Both the position numbers and the translations under genes were made by a program. 64,000 bases of DNA from Desulfomicrobium macestii. Its GTDB lineage: Bacteria; Desulfobacterota; Desulfovibrionia; Desulfovibrionales; Desulfomicrobiaceae. How positions within the stretch are numbered: the stretch's first letter is position 1; every line of letters begins with the position of its first letter. Under the pieces are notes generated by a model. The model was not told the DNA's origin. It did no database searches and saw only the letters and a list, made by a program, of their open reading frames with translations. Where the stretch lies: contig NZ_JADBGG010000022.1 of assembly GCF_014873765.1 (NCBI RefSeq), positions 1 through 64,000 on the forward strand, read 5' to 3'. Shown in pieces: positions 57,656-64,000 of this stretch.

Positions 57656-58405
57656 CTAGTTCCGTCTTGTCGGGGCGGTGCTCGAAAACCATTTGCGGGC
57701 CAGGGCATCGAGTTTTCCTTCAGCCTGAAGATCCCGTAGCGCCCCGTTTATTCTACTGAGCAATTCGGGGTGGCCCTTACGGAGCGCGATGGCGACATCG
57801 GAGCCAGGGTCCGGATTGATGAGCGTCCGGATTTCAAGCCCCCTCAGGGCGGCCAGGTATTTGCCGACTTCAAGCGGCATGATGGCGGCCGCTGTTTCTC
57901 CGCGAGCCAGCAGGTCCATGGACTCTTCCTTGCTCCCGGTCTGCATGATGCGGATTTTCTGATGGATGCCCACTTCTTTCCAGCGCAATTCCACAAAGGA
58001 ATGCCTGTCTCCGGTTATGACGAGCCCGAACAGGTCCTCGACCCTGGACACGGTGCTGTTTGCCAGGACAAAGACCACGTCGTGGCGCGTGGCGTAGGGT
58101 GTGGAGAACTCGAAATATCCGTGGCGGAAAGCGTTGACCTCCATGCCCACGACCATGTCGATCCGGTCGAAGAGGAGCATGTTTATGACATCGTCCCACT
58201 TGCCCTGCTTAAAACGGGCCGCAACCCCAAGCCGGGCACAGACTGCCTTTGCAACGTCCACATCGAATCCGGCAGGTTCGTCATCAATGGCGAACTGATA
58301 CGGCGGGAACCCGATCGCGACGCCGCAGGTCAGCGATTCCTGGGCCAGTCCGGAAACGGAGCCCAGACAAATGATCAGGACGAGAGATGATAAAATTCGA
58401 ATCAT
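57656..58405 (-). CDS. Extracellular solute-binding protein, family 3
   Basis: 249 residues from the ATG at 58405 (GGAG upstream). Signal peptide: residues 1-20 (IRILSSLVLIICLGSVSGLA). The type 3 periplasmic binding fold is shown by GVAIGFPPYQFAIDDEPAGF and DVDVAKAVCARLGVAARF, then MLLFDRIDMVVGMEVN and LLARGETAAAIMPLEVGKY. Such proteins bind amino acids or similar solutes for ABC import or act as sensors. No permease or ATPase is adjacent, so it is an orphan binding protein here. Confidence 0.88.
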   Translation of the reverse strand: MIRILSSLVLIICLGSVSGLAQESLTCGVAIGFPPYQFAIDDEPAGFDVDVAKAVCARLGVAARFKQGKWDDVINMLLFDRIDMVVGMEVNAFRHGYFEFSTPYATRHDVVFVLANSTVSRVEDLFGLVITGDRHSFVELRWKEVGIHQKIRIMQTGSKEESMDLLARGETAAAIMPLEVGKYLAALRGLEIRTLINPDPGSDVAIALRKGHPELLSRINGALRDLQAEGKLDALARKWFSSTAPTRRN

Positions 58406-58527
58406 GGGGACTCCACGGGAATTGAGGGGCGTCATTGCGAGTATCTACCCAATCCTCCGTGGTTGAACAAGGCCGGGATGCAAACTTTTACGGTCTGTCG
58501 TCGGCAATCCTGGCGCCCGGAAATGAG

Positions 58528-58548
58528 AAACCCGGCCGGGCCGGGTTT
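58528..58548 (-). terminator. Hairpin downstream of the carbonic anhydrase
   Basis: AAACCCGGCC pairs with GGCCGGGTTT around one to five loop bases, 6-26 bases after the carbonic anhydrase stop on the minus strand. The U tract is short (TTT), so termination is probable but not certain. Confidence 0.6.
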
Positions 58549-58553
58549 GTGTC

Positions 58554-59546
58554 CTAGTTCTGATCGGGATTGAGTATCTTCTTGTCGAGCGCGAAGACCG
58601 CTCCAATGAGCAGCAGGACGAACACGATGAAGGAGAAGAATCCGAACCCTCCGGACGAAGGGGCTTCAGCCGCCTCGCCGTGGCCTTCAGCCTTGGCCTT
58701 TTCCACGGCGGGTTCCGTATGGGCGGCGTCGGCAGGCTCCGCATGGGCCGGTTCCGCGTGAGCCGGTTCCGCATGGGCGACGACATCTTTTGCGGGCTCG
58801 GCGTGCATGGCGGCGTCGGCGTGGGCCGGGGGCGTCACTCCACCCAGAAGCTCGGTCTGACGTGGATGAGTGCCCAGAATGTTCACCTTGCCGGTCAGGA
58901 TGTCGTACACGGCCCCAACCACCACGACGCGGCCGTCTTTGGCGCGGTCGGCGATGGCGTGGCTCTTGCCCAGGAGATCTTCGATGGCTTGCCAGACATT
59001 GGCTTCAATGGCCTTGACGATGAGTTCGGGTGTGTCGGCGTCGGGGTGCTCGTGGCGGGCCTTTTCCACCGCAGGCACGATGTTGTCCACCAGGGCGGGG
59101 ATGCTGCCATGGACCTCGGCTCCGGTGGTCACGGCCGTGACGGCGCCGCAATAGGTGTGCCCGAGCACCATCAGCACCGGTGTGCCGAGGTGATCCACTC
59201 CATATTCGGCGGACCCGATTTCATCGGTGTCGGCCACGTTGCCGGCCACCTTGATGACGAACAAATCTCCGACGCCCTGATCAAAAAGAATTTCAACGGG
59301 GACTCTCGAATCCGAGCAGGCGATGACCGTCGCGAAGGGGGCCTGTCCCTCAGTGGTGGTCAGCAGGCGTCTGGAAAAACTGGTGTTGGGGTGGGTCGAT
59401 TGGCCCAGGGCGAAGCGCAGGTTGCCCTCGGTAAGCATCTTGAGCCCTGTATCGGGACTTACGGGGTGGACGCCGGGAGCTGACGCCATGGCCGCAAACG
59501 GAGCAAGGACGAGCAGAAATGCCAGGACAAAACGTTTGATGTACAT
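58554..59546 (-). CDS. Periplasmic membrane-anchored beta-carbonic anhydrase
   Basis: 330 residues. Signal peptide: residues 1-22 (FVLAFLLVLAPFAAMA). The beta-class domain spans about 30-235, with zinc ligands C77 and D79 (with R81, in ACSDSRVP) and H130 and C133 (in LGHTYCGAV), all intact. An Ala/His/Glu/Pro linker with tandem AHAEP units (about 240-290) leads to a C-terminal membrane segment (about 302-322, FFSFIVFVLLLIGAVFAL) and a short cytoplasmic KK tail. It hydrates CO2 on the periplasmic side of the inner membrane. A degenerate paralogue follows upstream at 59790-60602. Most beta-class enzymes are cytoplasmic, so the anchor is unusual. Confidence 0.92.
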   Translation of the reverse strand: MYIKRFVLAFLLVLAPFAAMASAPGVHPVSPDTGLKMLTEGNLRFALGQSTHPNTSFSRRLLTTTEGQAPFATVIACSDSRVPVEILFDQGVGDLFVIKVAGNVADTDEIGSAEYGVDHLGTPVLMVLGHTYCGAVTAVTTGAEVHGSIPALVDNIVPAVEKARHEHPDADTPELIVKAIEANVWQAIEDLLGKSHAIADRAKDGRVVVVGAVYDILTGKVNILGTHPRQTELLGGVTPPAHADAAMHAEPAKDVVAHAEPAHAEPAHAEPADAAHTEPAVEKAKAEGHGEAAEAPSSGGFGFFSFIVFVLLLIGAVFALDKKILNPDQN

Positions 59547-59724
59547 GTTGAACCCCTGATTGAATGTTTGAGGTGAGCAGCCTTGGCTGCGATCTTGTGC
59601 GTGAATGATGCGTGACTGATGCTTGAGAAAAGGTTCTCGATTTTAGCGCAGCTTCCGGTGCATTTCAAGGAGTGTTGCGGGGAAAAAGTCTCTTTTGCCG
59701 GGGGAGACGCAACTGGGCCGGCAA

Positions 59725-59762
59725 TCAAAAAAGCGGCGCAAGGCCGAAGCCATGCGCCGCTT
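59725..59762 (-). terminator. Terminator after the catalytically dead paralogue
   Basis: On the minus strand AAGCGGCGCA and TGCGCCGCTT form a 10-bp stem, with GGC/GCC continuing inside and a TTCG loop, followed by TTTTGATT. It separates the dead paralogue's transcript from the active anhydrase gene, so the latter needs its own promoter in 59547-59724. Confidence 0.88.
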
Positions 59763-59789
59763 GCAAACGGAGTTTAAGTGCCCGCGCGA

Positions 59790-60602
59790 CTAGGCTTTGA
59801 GCACGGTCTTGTCCATGAACACGATCACACCGATAAGGGCAGCGATGAATACCAGGACAAGCATGAAACCCGAACCTCCGGATTCCTGTCCGGCCTGGGC
59901 GTCCTCGGCGGGTGCGGCGTGTGCGGCTTCGGCGGGAGCAGCGTGGTTTTCCGTCTGTGCGGCGTCTTCCTGCACCACGGCTTCATGGGTTTCGGTGGCG
60001 GCCTTTTCTTCCGTCACGGCCGCCTGCGGTTCGGTCGCGGCTTCTGTTTCGGGAGCGACTTCTGAAGCGGGTTCAGCCGCCCCTTCGGTCTCGGTTCCGG
60101 AAGGCTGCGAGAGCAGGTACTGTCCGACCAGAATCTGCAGTTCGGGGTGAGCGCCCAGGACCTTGACGGCTCCGCTCTGCGCGTCGACCGTGGCTCCCAC
60201 GGCTGAAATCTGGCCCTTCAGCACCGCATGGATCAGGTCGGGAGAAGCCACCAGCGTATTGGCATAAACCGTCCACACCGCGTCTTCGGTCAGTCCGAGA
60301 ACAACGACCAGGGGCGCGGTGAGATCCACAGCCTGCACGGCAATGCCGGTCGTGGGTCCAAAGCCGCCTTCGGGCTTGACCACGGCGAGCTGTGATTCGC
60401 TGAGGCCGAAGAGTTCGGTTGCGGGCACGGAAATGGCCGGATCGGCGATGACGATGGCCAGGGGAGCCGGGGCAAGGCTCTGCTCCAGGACGAATTTTTC
60501 ATTGCCCAGGGACAGGGCCTTGAGGGCAGCCTCGGGAGCGGCGGCCAGAGCGGACACGGCAACGGCACAAAAGAGCACCGTCAGGGAGAGGATTCTTTTC
60601 AT
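59790..60602 (-). CDS. Degenerate beta-carbonic anhydrase paralogue, membrane-anchored
   Basis: 270 residues. Signal peptide: residues 1-21. It aligns end to end with the anhydrase at 58554-59546. VIADPAISVP stands where VIACSDSRVP is, so ligand positions C77/D79/R81 become D54/A56/S58. VLGLTEDAV stands where VLGHTYCGAV is, so H130/C133 become L104/D107. The C-terminus has the same layout: an Ala/Glu/Thr-rich linker, a membrane segment (LVLVFIAALIGVIVFM) and a DKTVLKA tail matching DKKILNP. Zinc chemistry is therefore impossible. It may be a scaffold or regulator. AAGGA lies eight bases before the ATG. Confidence 0.85.
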   Translation of the reverse strand: MKRILSLTVLFCAVAVSALAAAPEAALKALSLGNEKFVLEQSLAPAPLAIVIADPAISVPATELFGLSESQLAVVKPEGGFGPTTGIAVQAVDLTAPLVVVLGLTEDAVWTVYANTLVASPDLIHAVLKGQISAVGATVDAQSGAVKVLGAHPELQILVGQYLLSQPSGTETEGAAEPASEVAPETEAATEPQAAVTEEKAATETHEAVVQEDAAQTENHAAPAEAAHAAPAEDAQAGQESGGSGFMLVLVFIAALIGVIVFMDKTVLKA

Positions 60603-60635
60603 GTACGGTTTCCTTATGAAATGAAGTTTGTGGTC

Positions 60636-60845
60636 TCAAAGAGCGCCCAGGTCCGAATCATCCCCGGAGCACAAGCCTTGTTTGTACGCTTCGATGGCGT
60701 CCTTGTACGCGCTGGCCAGGACGTCGCTCCCGCAGTACCTGCAGGAGATGCGCGCCACGGCTCACCTGCCCGTGATCCGCGCGGGCTTGCCGCAGATCGG
60801 GCAGGTGATGTCGTCGATATCGCGGGAGTTACCCTCGTGCATCAT
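60636..60845 (-). CDS. Zinc-ribbon small protein, frame interrupted by in-frame UGA
   Basis: 69 codons with a TGA at codon 28 (60764-60762). Before it, a start ATG overlaps the Tim44-like stop, and the chain begins MMHEGNSRDIDDITCPICGK. After it comes AVARISCRYCGSDVLASAYK, continuing in the same frame to the stop at 60636. The two CxxC pairs (CPIC and CRYC, 17 codons apart counting the UGA) would make one zinc ribbon, so the frame looks like one gene split by a stop. It could be a nonsense relic, two tiny peptides (the second possibly starting at the GTG), or UGA read as another residue. A pseudo-anhydrase gene starts 34 bases downstream. Confidence 0.5.
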
Positions 60846-61693
60846 TTTTCCAGCTGCTGGATGCCTTCCACTACCCAGTGCTTTTCGCCGCCGGATTCGT
60901 AACGGCTGAAGTGCCATGCCTCGCGAACCTGTTCGGCTGGCGCCGAGGTCGAGTCTTCGCGCAGCATGGTGTCGAAAAGAACCGTGGCGATGGTCTGATT
61001 GCCCAGAGTCTTGACTTCAAGAAGAGTGGCTTCGAGAAGCAGGATTTCCGTCTTTCCGGGGTTGGGGTCCGCCGCCGCCTGAGCCTGGATTTCGGCAAAG
61101 ACGTCCTCGGAGGTGAACTGTCGCAGATCATTCAAGTCGCGGGCGTCCCAGGCCGCCTGAAGACGGGTGTATGCAGCCTTGGCGCCTTGCAGGAAGTCTT
61201 CGGCGTCAAATCCTGCCGGGTAATCGGGAGCCGTGGATGCGGCGTGCTGCTGCGAGCTGCGCAGGTTGTCCCATGCACCCCGGTTCATGTCGTGAACCCG
61301 GGCAGGTCCTCCTGCGGTCTGCGTTGCCGGTTGGCGGCTGCGCAGAAAACGCATGAGCAGAAAAAGACCTCCGCCGATGAGCAGGATGTCGATAAAAGAG
61401 ATCCCGGAAAAACCGCCGCCAAAAAAGAGCGAACCGAGCAGGCCGCCCATGAGCATGCCGCCGAGAAGTCCTCCAAACATGCCGCGTCCACCCATGGGAG
61501 AGGCTCCGGGTGCTGCCTGTTTCGTTTGCGAGGAAGTGGGCGCCGCGGGTTTTTGATAGCTTTTGGAATAGGACGGCCTGCTCCCGAAAGAGCCACCGCC
61601 ACCCAGACGTCTTGCTTCGGCCAGGTCAGGCATGGTCAGCAAGACAATTCCAAGGCTGAGAATGATGGCTCCCAAGAATGAGAATTTTGTCAC
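60842..61693 (-). CDS. Tim44-like domain inner membrane protein
   Basis: 283 residues from a GTG at 61693 with AGGAGG five bases upstream. A signal or anchor is at residues 5-28 (FLGAIILSLGIVLLTMPDLA). A Ser/Gly/Lys linker is followed by a Gly/Met-rich hydrophobic hairpin (GGMLMGGLLGSLFFGGGFSG, then IDILLIGGGLFLLMRFL). The C-terminal Tim44-like domain has DAEDFLQGAKAAYTRLQAAW, DLRQFTSEDVFAEI and EILLLEATLLEVKTL. It is membrane-attached; bacterial members have no settled role. Its stop overlaps the zinc-ribbon start. Confidence 0.87.
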   Translation of the reverse strand: MTKFSFLGAIILSLGIVLLTMPDLAEARRLGGGGSFGSRPSYSKSYQKPAAPTSSQTKQAAPGASPMGGRGMFGGLLGGMLMGGLLGSLFFGGGFSGISFIDILLIGGGLFLLMRFLRSRQPATQTAGGPARVHDMNRGAWDNLRSSQQHAASTAPDYPAGFDAEDFLQGAKAAYTRLQAAWDARDLNDLRQFTSEDVFAEIQAQAAADPNPGKTEILLLEATLLEVKTLGNQTIATVLFDTMLREDSTSAPAEQVREAWHFSRYESGGEKHWVVEGIQQLEK

Positions 61694-61835
61694 AAGTCCT
61701 CCTTGATGAGTTTGATCCTGTAACCGATATGGGCACGGGATGGAAACTGGAAACATGAATGCGCGTTATTGGTGATTATAATGATCCGATGAGGATGGGG
61801 AAGGGTTGTGCGCGCGGAAGAACAACTCCAAATGT

Positions 61836-61872
61836 AAAAAAAAAGGCAGGAGCGAAAAAATTCGCACCTGCC
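61836..61872 (-). terminator. Terminator after SRP RNA
   Basis: On the minus strand GGCAGGTGCGAA pairs with TTCGCTCCTGCC around a short T-rich loop, followed by nine T residues. It ends the tRNA-Ser/SRP RNA transcript. Confidence 0.88.
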
Positions 61873-61873
61873 A

Positions 61874-61960
61874 GGGAAGCCGGGTACCCGAAAACAACTG
61901 TTACCGCTGCTTCCTTTCGGACCTGACGGGGTTGGCAGCGTTTCCGCCACCCGGCTTCCC
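61874..61960 (-). ncRNA. ffs: Signal recognition particle RNA, small bacterial type
   Basis: On the minus strand the core is 87 bases. GGGAAGCCGGGT at the 5' end pairs with ACCCGGCTTCCC at the 3' end. The conserved domain IV is complete: GTCAGGTCCGAAAGGAAGCA with the GGAA-type tetraloop region, and AGCAGC nearby, where Ffh binds. It starts 17 bases after the tRNA-Ser CCA end, so it is probably released from a common precursor by tRNA 3' processing. Confidence 0.95.
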
Positions 61961-61977
61961 TTTCATTTTTCAATAAA

Positions 61978-62069
61978 TGGCGGAGAGGAGAGGATTCGAA
62001 CCTCCGGTACCCGTTGAGGTACACACACTTTCCAGGCGTGCGCCTTAAACCAGACTCGGCCACCTCTCC
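61978..62069 (-). tRNA. tRNA-Ser (anticodon GGA)
   Basis: 92 bases including an encoded CCA. The acceptor arms GGAGAGG and CCTCTCC pair, with discriminator G. The anticodon loop CTGGAAA gives anticodon GGA, which reads UCC and UCU. The T arm contains GGTTCGAATCC, and a long variable arm (TGTACCTCAACGGGTACC region) confirms a class II serine tRNA. Confidence 0.95.
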
Positions 62070-62181
62070 GCGATCGGGAAAAACGTCTCTATGTCAGAGG
62101 ACTTTGTTTGGCAAGGGAAAAATTGTCCGAAATCAAAATTTAAGATCGATCACGGCTTTTGGGTCTGATTTTATCTTGCCG

Positions 62182-62217
62182 TTGACAATCTTCAGAGTGA
62201 AAGCATATTTTAAATGC
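62182..62217 (+). promoter_or_regulatory. Toxin-antitoxin promoter with overlapping operator
   Basis: TTGACA (62182-62187) and TATTTT (62206-62211) are 18 bases apart. The -10 lies inside an imperfect dyad GCATATTTTAAATGC (62203-62217), as expected for autorepression by the ribbon-helix-helix antitoxin. The first ATG of the operon follows at 62245. Confidence 0.55.
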
Positions 62218-62244
62218 AAAGTGATGTCATAAATGGAGGCAAAG

Positions 62245-62505
62245 ATGAAGACATTGAGTATTCGCGGTGTGGATGAGGATTTGTCCAAACGTATCAAGGT
62301 TGCTGCCAAGAAAGAGGACAAGAGCGTCAATAATTTTGTGCTGGACACCCTGCGCAAGCAGTTGGGCATGGGTAAGGAGAGGCGATTTTCGAGGGAATGG
62401 GACGATCTGGACAGCCTCTTTGGCGTCTGGAGCGCCGAGGAATACGCGGCCATTCAAGGCAGGATCGACACACAGCGACAGATCGACGAAGAGCTTTGGG
62501 CATGA
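62245..62505 (+). CDS. VapB/FitA-type antitoxin, ribbon-helix-helix
   Basis: 86 residues from the ATG at 62245 with GGAGG six bases upstream. The N-terminal ribbon-helix-helix is visible: a beta strand KTLSIRGVDEDLSKRIKVAA and a second helix with VNNFVLDTLRKQL. The C-terminal region FSREWDDLDSLFGVWSAEEY with its acidic-aromatic tail likely wraps the toxin. It overlaps the toxin start by four bases (ATGA). It binds its own promoter together with the toxin. Confidence 0.88.
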   Translation: MKTLSIRGVDEDLSKRIKVAAKKEDKSVNNFVLDTLRKQLGMGKERRFSREWDDLDSLFGVWSAEEYAAIQGRIDTQRQIDEELWA

Positions 62506-62888
62506 ACAGGATGCTCATCGATACCAACATCTATTCCGGTGCCCTTCGCGGCGATCAGGAGATAGTAGGCGCTTTACGGCAGGCGGAGCACATCGGCTTG
62601 AGCGTTATATCCATGGGAGAACTCTTTTCCGGCTTCAAAGGGGGCACGCGGGAAGACGAAAACAAAAGGGAGCTTGGGATATTTCTCGATTCTCCCCGAG
62701 TGGCCCTGTATCCCGTCGATGTCTACACGGCTCAACATTATTGTGCCATCCTCAACCAATTGCGTCGCAGCGGGACGCCCATACCCACTAACGACATTTG
62801 GATCGCGGCGACGGCTGCCCAGCATGGGCTTCCCCTGTACACGCGGGACAGTCATTTTTCAAAAATCGAAGGGCTGCTGTTGCGCTAA
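62502..62888 (+). CDS. PIN-domain ribonuclease toxin, VapC/FitB type
   Basis: 128 residues. PIN catalytic acids: Asp in MLIDTNIYSGAL, Glu in ISMGELFSGF, Asp in IPTNDIWIAATA, and the last Asp in LYTRDSHFSKI. These coordinate Mg and cleave RNA (tRNA or rRNA in characterised VapC enzymes). Length is normal and the gene starts inside the antitoxin stop, so it is translationally coupled. Intact by eye. Confidence 0.9.
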   Translation: MNRMLIDTNIYSGALRGDQEIVGALRQAEHIGLSVISMGELFSGFKGGTREDENKRELGIFLDSPRVALYPVDVYTAQHYCAILNQLRRSGTPIPTNDIWIAATAAQHGLPLYTRDSHFSKIEGLLLR

Positions 62889-62968
62889 ACCATCTTTTTG
62901 GACGTTTCTAGCCGTCATGATCGTTCCGTTGTGTTCTTACGAAAAGATGGACCGTTTGTTGGAGATCT

Positions 62969-63400
62969 TCACAGTTGTCCTTTCACCCAGGCCTGGATCT
63001 GGGCGGCGGGCATGGCTCCGGCCGTGCGAGCGGTTTCCCTGCCCTGCCGGAAGAGGACCAGACTCGGAACGGACTGGATGTTGAAGCGGGCAGGAACGGT
63101 GCGCTGGGCCTCGGTGTCCATCTTGGCCAGGATCACCTGCCCCTGGAGGGCTGCGGCAGCCTGGCTAAAGGCCGGAGTCATCATCTTGCACGGCCCGCAC
63201 CACGGAGCCCAGAAATCGACCAGCACGGGCAGGGTGGAGCGGGTGATGAAGCGCTCGAAGGTCTGGTCCGTGAGTTCCACTGGGTTTACGGGCAGGAGGG
63301 ACGTGGCGCACTTGGCGCAGACGGGGTTCTGGCGGATGCGTTCGGTGAGAACGGCGTTGACGGTCTGGCAGTTCGGGCAGACGGCATGTATTTTTTCCAT
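62969..63400 (-). CDS. trxC: Thioredoxin 2 (TrxC type)
   Basis: 143 residues from the ATG at 63400 with GGAGG upstream. An N-terminal zinc domain is typical of TrxC: CPNCQTVNA and CAKCATS. The thioredoxin fold has VDFWAPWCGPCKMMTP with the active-site WCGPC, and the cis-Pro is in IQSVPSLVLF. It reduces disulfides in the cytoplasm; TrxC proteins often respond to oxidative stress. It converges on vapC. Confidence 0.93.
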   Translation of the reverse strand: MEKIHAVCPNCQTVNAVLTERIRQNPVCAKCATSLLPVNPVELTDQTFERFITRSTLPVLVDFWAPWCGPCKMMTPAFSQAAAALQGQVILAKMDTEAQRTVPARFNIQSVPSLVLFRQGRETARTAGAMPAAQIQAWVKGQL

Positions 63401-63578
63401 GAGTGTGGCCTCCGGTTTGTGGTGAGGATGAGAACTAACAGGGAATAAACATCCGGCTGCGATGGGCAAGGTGGCAGGAAGAAATGCGAATGACACGTGA
63501 TGCCACAACGTCATCCTCGTGAAGGCGAAAGCCCACGATTCTCTCAAGATTCGAGCTGCCGTTGCGGCACGCGGCCCG
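63401..63578. other. Non-coding region upstream of trxC
   Basis: 178 bases with no gene. A degenerate copy of the CGTCATTCC...GCGAAGG repeat family is visible at about 63510-63540 (CGTCATCCTCGTGAAGGCGAAAG followed by CCCACGATTCTC). Confidence 0.5.
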
Positions 63579-63741
63579 TTGTCGGCATGCCCCTCGGCCC
63601 CGCCGGAACTCCTTCTCCGGCCTCGTAGAGTTGAATCGTTGCGTGCAGGACGGAAAATTCAGGCCGTGCAACAGGCAACGATTCAACAAACGATGCCTGG
63701 CTCAGTCAGACAGCCGACGAGGCCGAGTGCCATACCGACAA
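63579..63741. repeat. 163-bp palindromic repeat element, copy 2 (inverted)
   Basis: Reads as the reverse complement of copy 1 at 55600-55762, same length. Outer arms TTGTCGGCATGCCCCTCGGCC (63579 onward) and 63721-63741; inner arms TTGAATCGTTGC (63631-63642) and GCAACGATTCAA (63675-63686), a perfect 12-bp stem. Inner-stem bases differ from copy 1 but remain paired. Confidence 0.85.
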
Positions 63742-63792
63742 CGGGCCTTGAGGCGTTGGTGTGCATTAGTTCGATGATGAGCTGCTGAAAGA

Positions 63793-63957
63793 TGGATTCC
63801 GCGCTGTTGCCCGACATGGCCCGCCTTCGCGGGAATGACCTGGAGATATGCGGGAATTACATGGATCTGTGCGGGATTCCGCTGTGTCCATGCAAACTGG
63901 ACAGAACGCATATTTGTCGGGACCAATAGGCGTCATTCCCGCGAAGACGGGAATCCA
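63793..63957. repeat. Inverted-repeat element of the TCATTCCCGCGAAGG type
   Basis: TGGATTCC...CCGCCTTCGCGGGAATGAC at the left (63793-63839, broken by a short insertion) faces CGTCATTCCCGCGAAGACGGG plus AATCCA at the right (63931-63957). The ends are inverted copies of a dispersed repeat common in many proteobacterial genomes. No gene is visible from 63742 to the window end. Confidence 0.7.
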
Positions 63958-64000
63958 TTTTTTCTCTTTGGACCACGCATGTCGAACCGTGAATGACGCT

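Noticed and set aside
61978-62888. Integrated genomic island at tRNA-Ser
   Set aside because: No integrase and no duplicate of the tRNA 3' end was found in the window; only the toxin-antitoxin pair is nearby.

Overview
The window looks like a chromosomal segment of a sulfate-reducing Desulfobacterota bacterium of the order Desulfovibrionales. A Desulfomicrobium-like organism is my inference, with no database search behind it. The basis is a complete dissimilatory sulfite reductase region, an LPS-type outer membrane (LptD, OmpA-family protein, beta-barrel, MltA), low-potential redox proteins and GC-rich housekeeping genes.

Layout. 1-9505: the 3' end of a 5S rRNA gene, a DUF456 membrane protein, rnhA, hflKC, and a leftward operon lptD-mutL-purD-purE. 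9506-22113: the sulfite-reduction block. An RsbRD-like gene leads dsrMKJOP (membrane complex passing quinol electrons towards DsrC). A ferredoxin, a Cys-cluster protein, an unknown protein and a TPR protein follow, then dsrAB, dsrD, dsrN and a conserved unknown. Having the membrane module and the reductase collinear within about 12 kb is notable. 22285-31829: a second Cys-cluster protein, a chaperone set (J-domain protein, CbpM-like modulator, ClpB), a DUF1786 protein, an iron-sulfur flavoprotein, Tex and a small secreted protein.

31911-48187 is the least explained part: eight leftward genes or gene fragments, nearly all with signal peptides. They encode a beta-barrel-like protein, four secreted proteins of unknown role, a giant IPT/TIG-like repeat protein, a five-repeat fibronectin type III protein and an OmpA-domain protein. 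The giant reading frame (about 2110 codons) is split by one in-frame amber codon. I think this is an undescribed cell-surface or envelope assembly locus.

48529-57485: a DMT exporter, bacterioferritin, an ARMT1/DUF89-like protein, mltA, a DUF4254 protein, gatB, a 163-bp palindromic repeat, an M20-type peptidase and a double-TM2 protein. 57656-61693: a solute-binding protein, a periplasmic membrane-anchored beta-carbonic anhydrase, its paralogue lacking every zinc ligand, a zinc-ribbon frame split by UGA, and a Tim44-like protein. 61836-64000: SRP RNA and tRNA-Ser(GGA) in tandem, a VapBC/FitAB-type toxin-antitoxin pair, a TrxC-type thioredoxin, an inverted second copy of the 163-bp repeat, and another inverted-repeat element at the right edge.

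Starts were moved from the longest possible frame to the best ribosome-binding site where one was visible. All family assignments come from reading motifs; no alignment or search was run.
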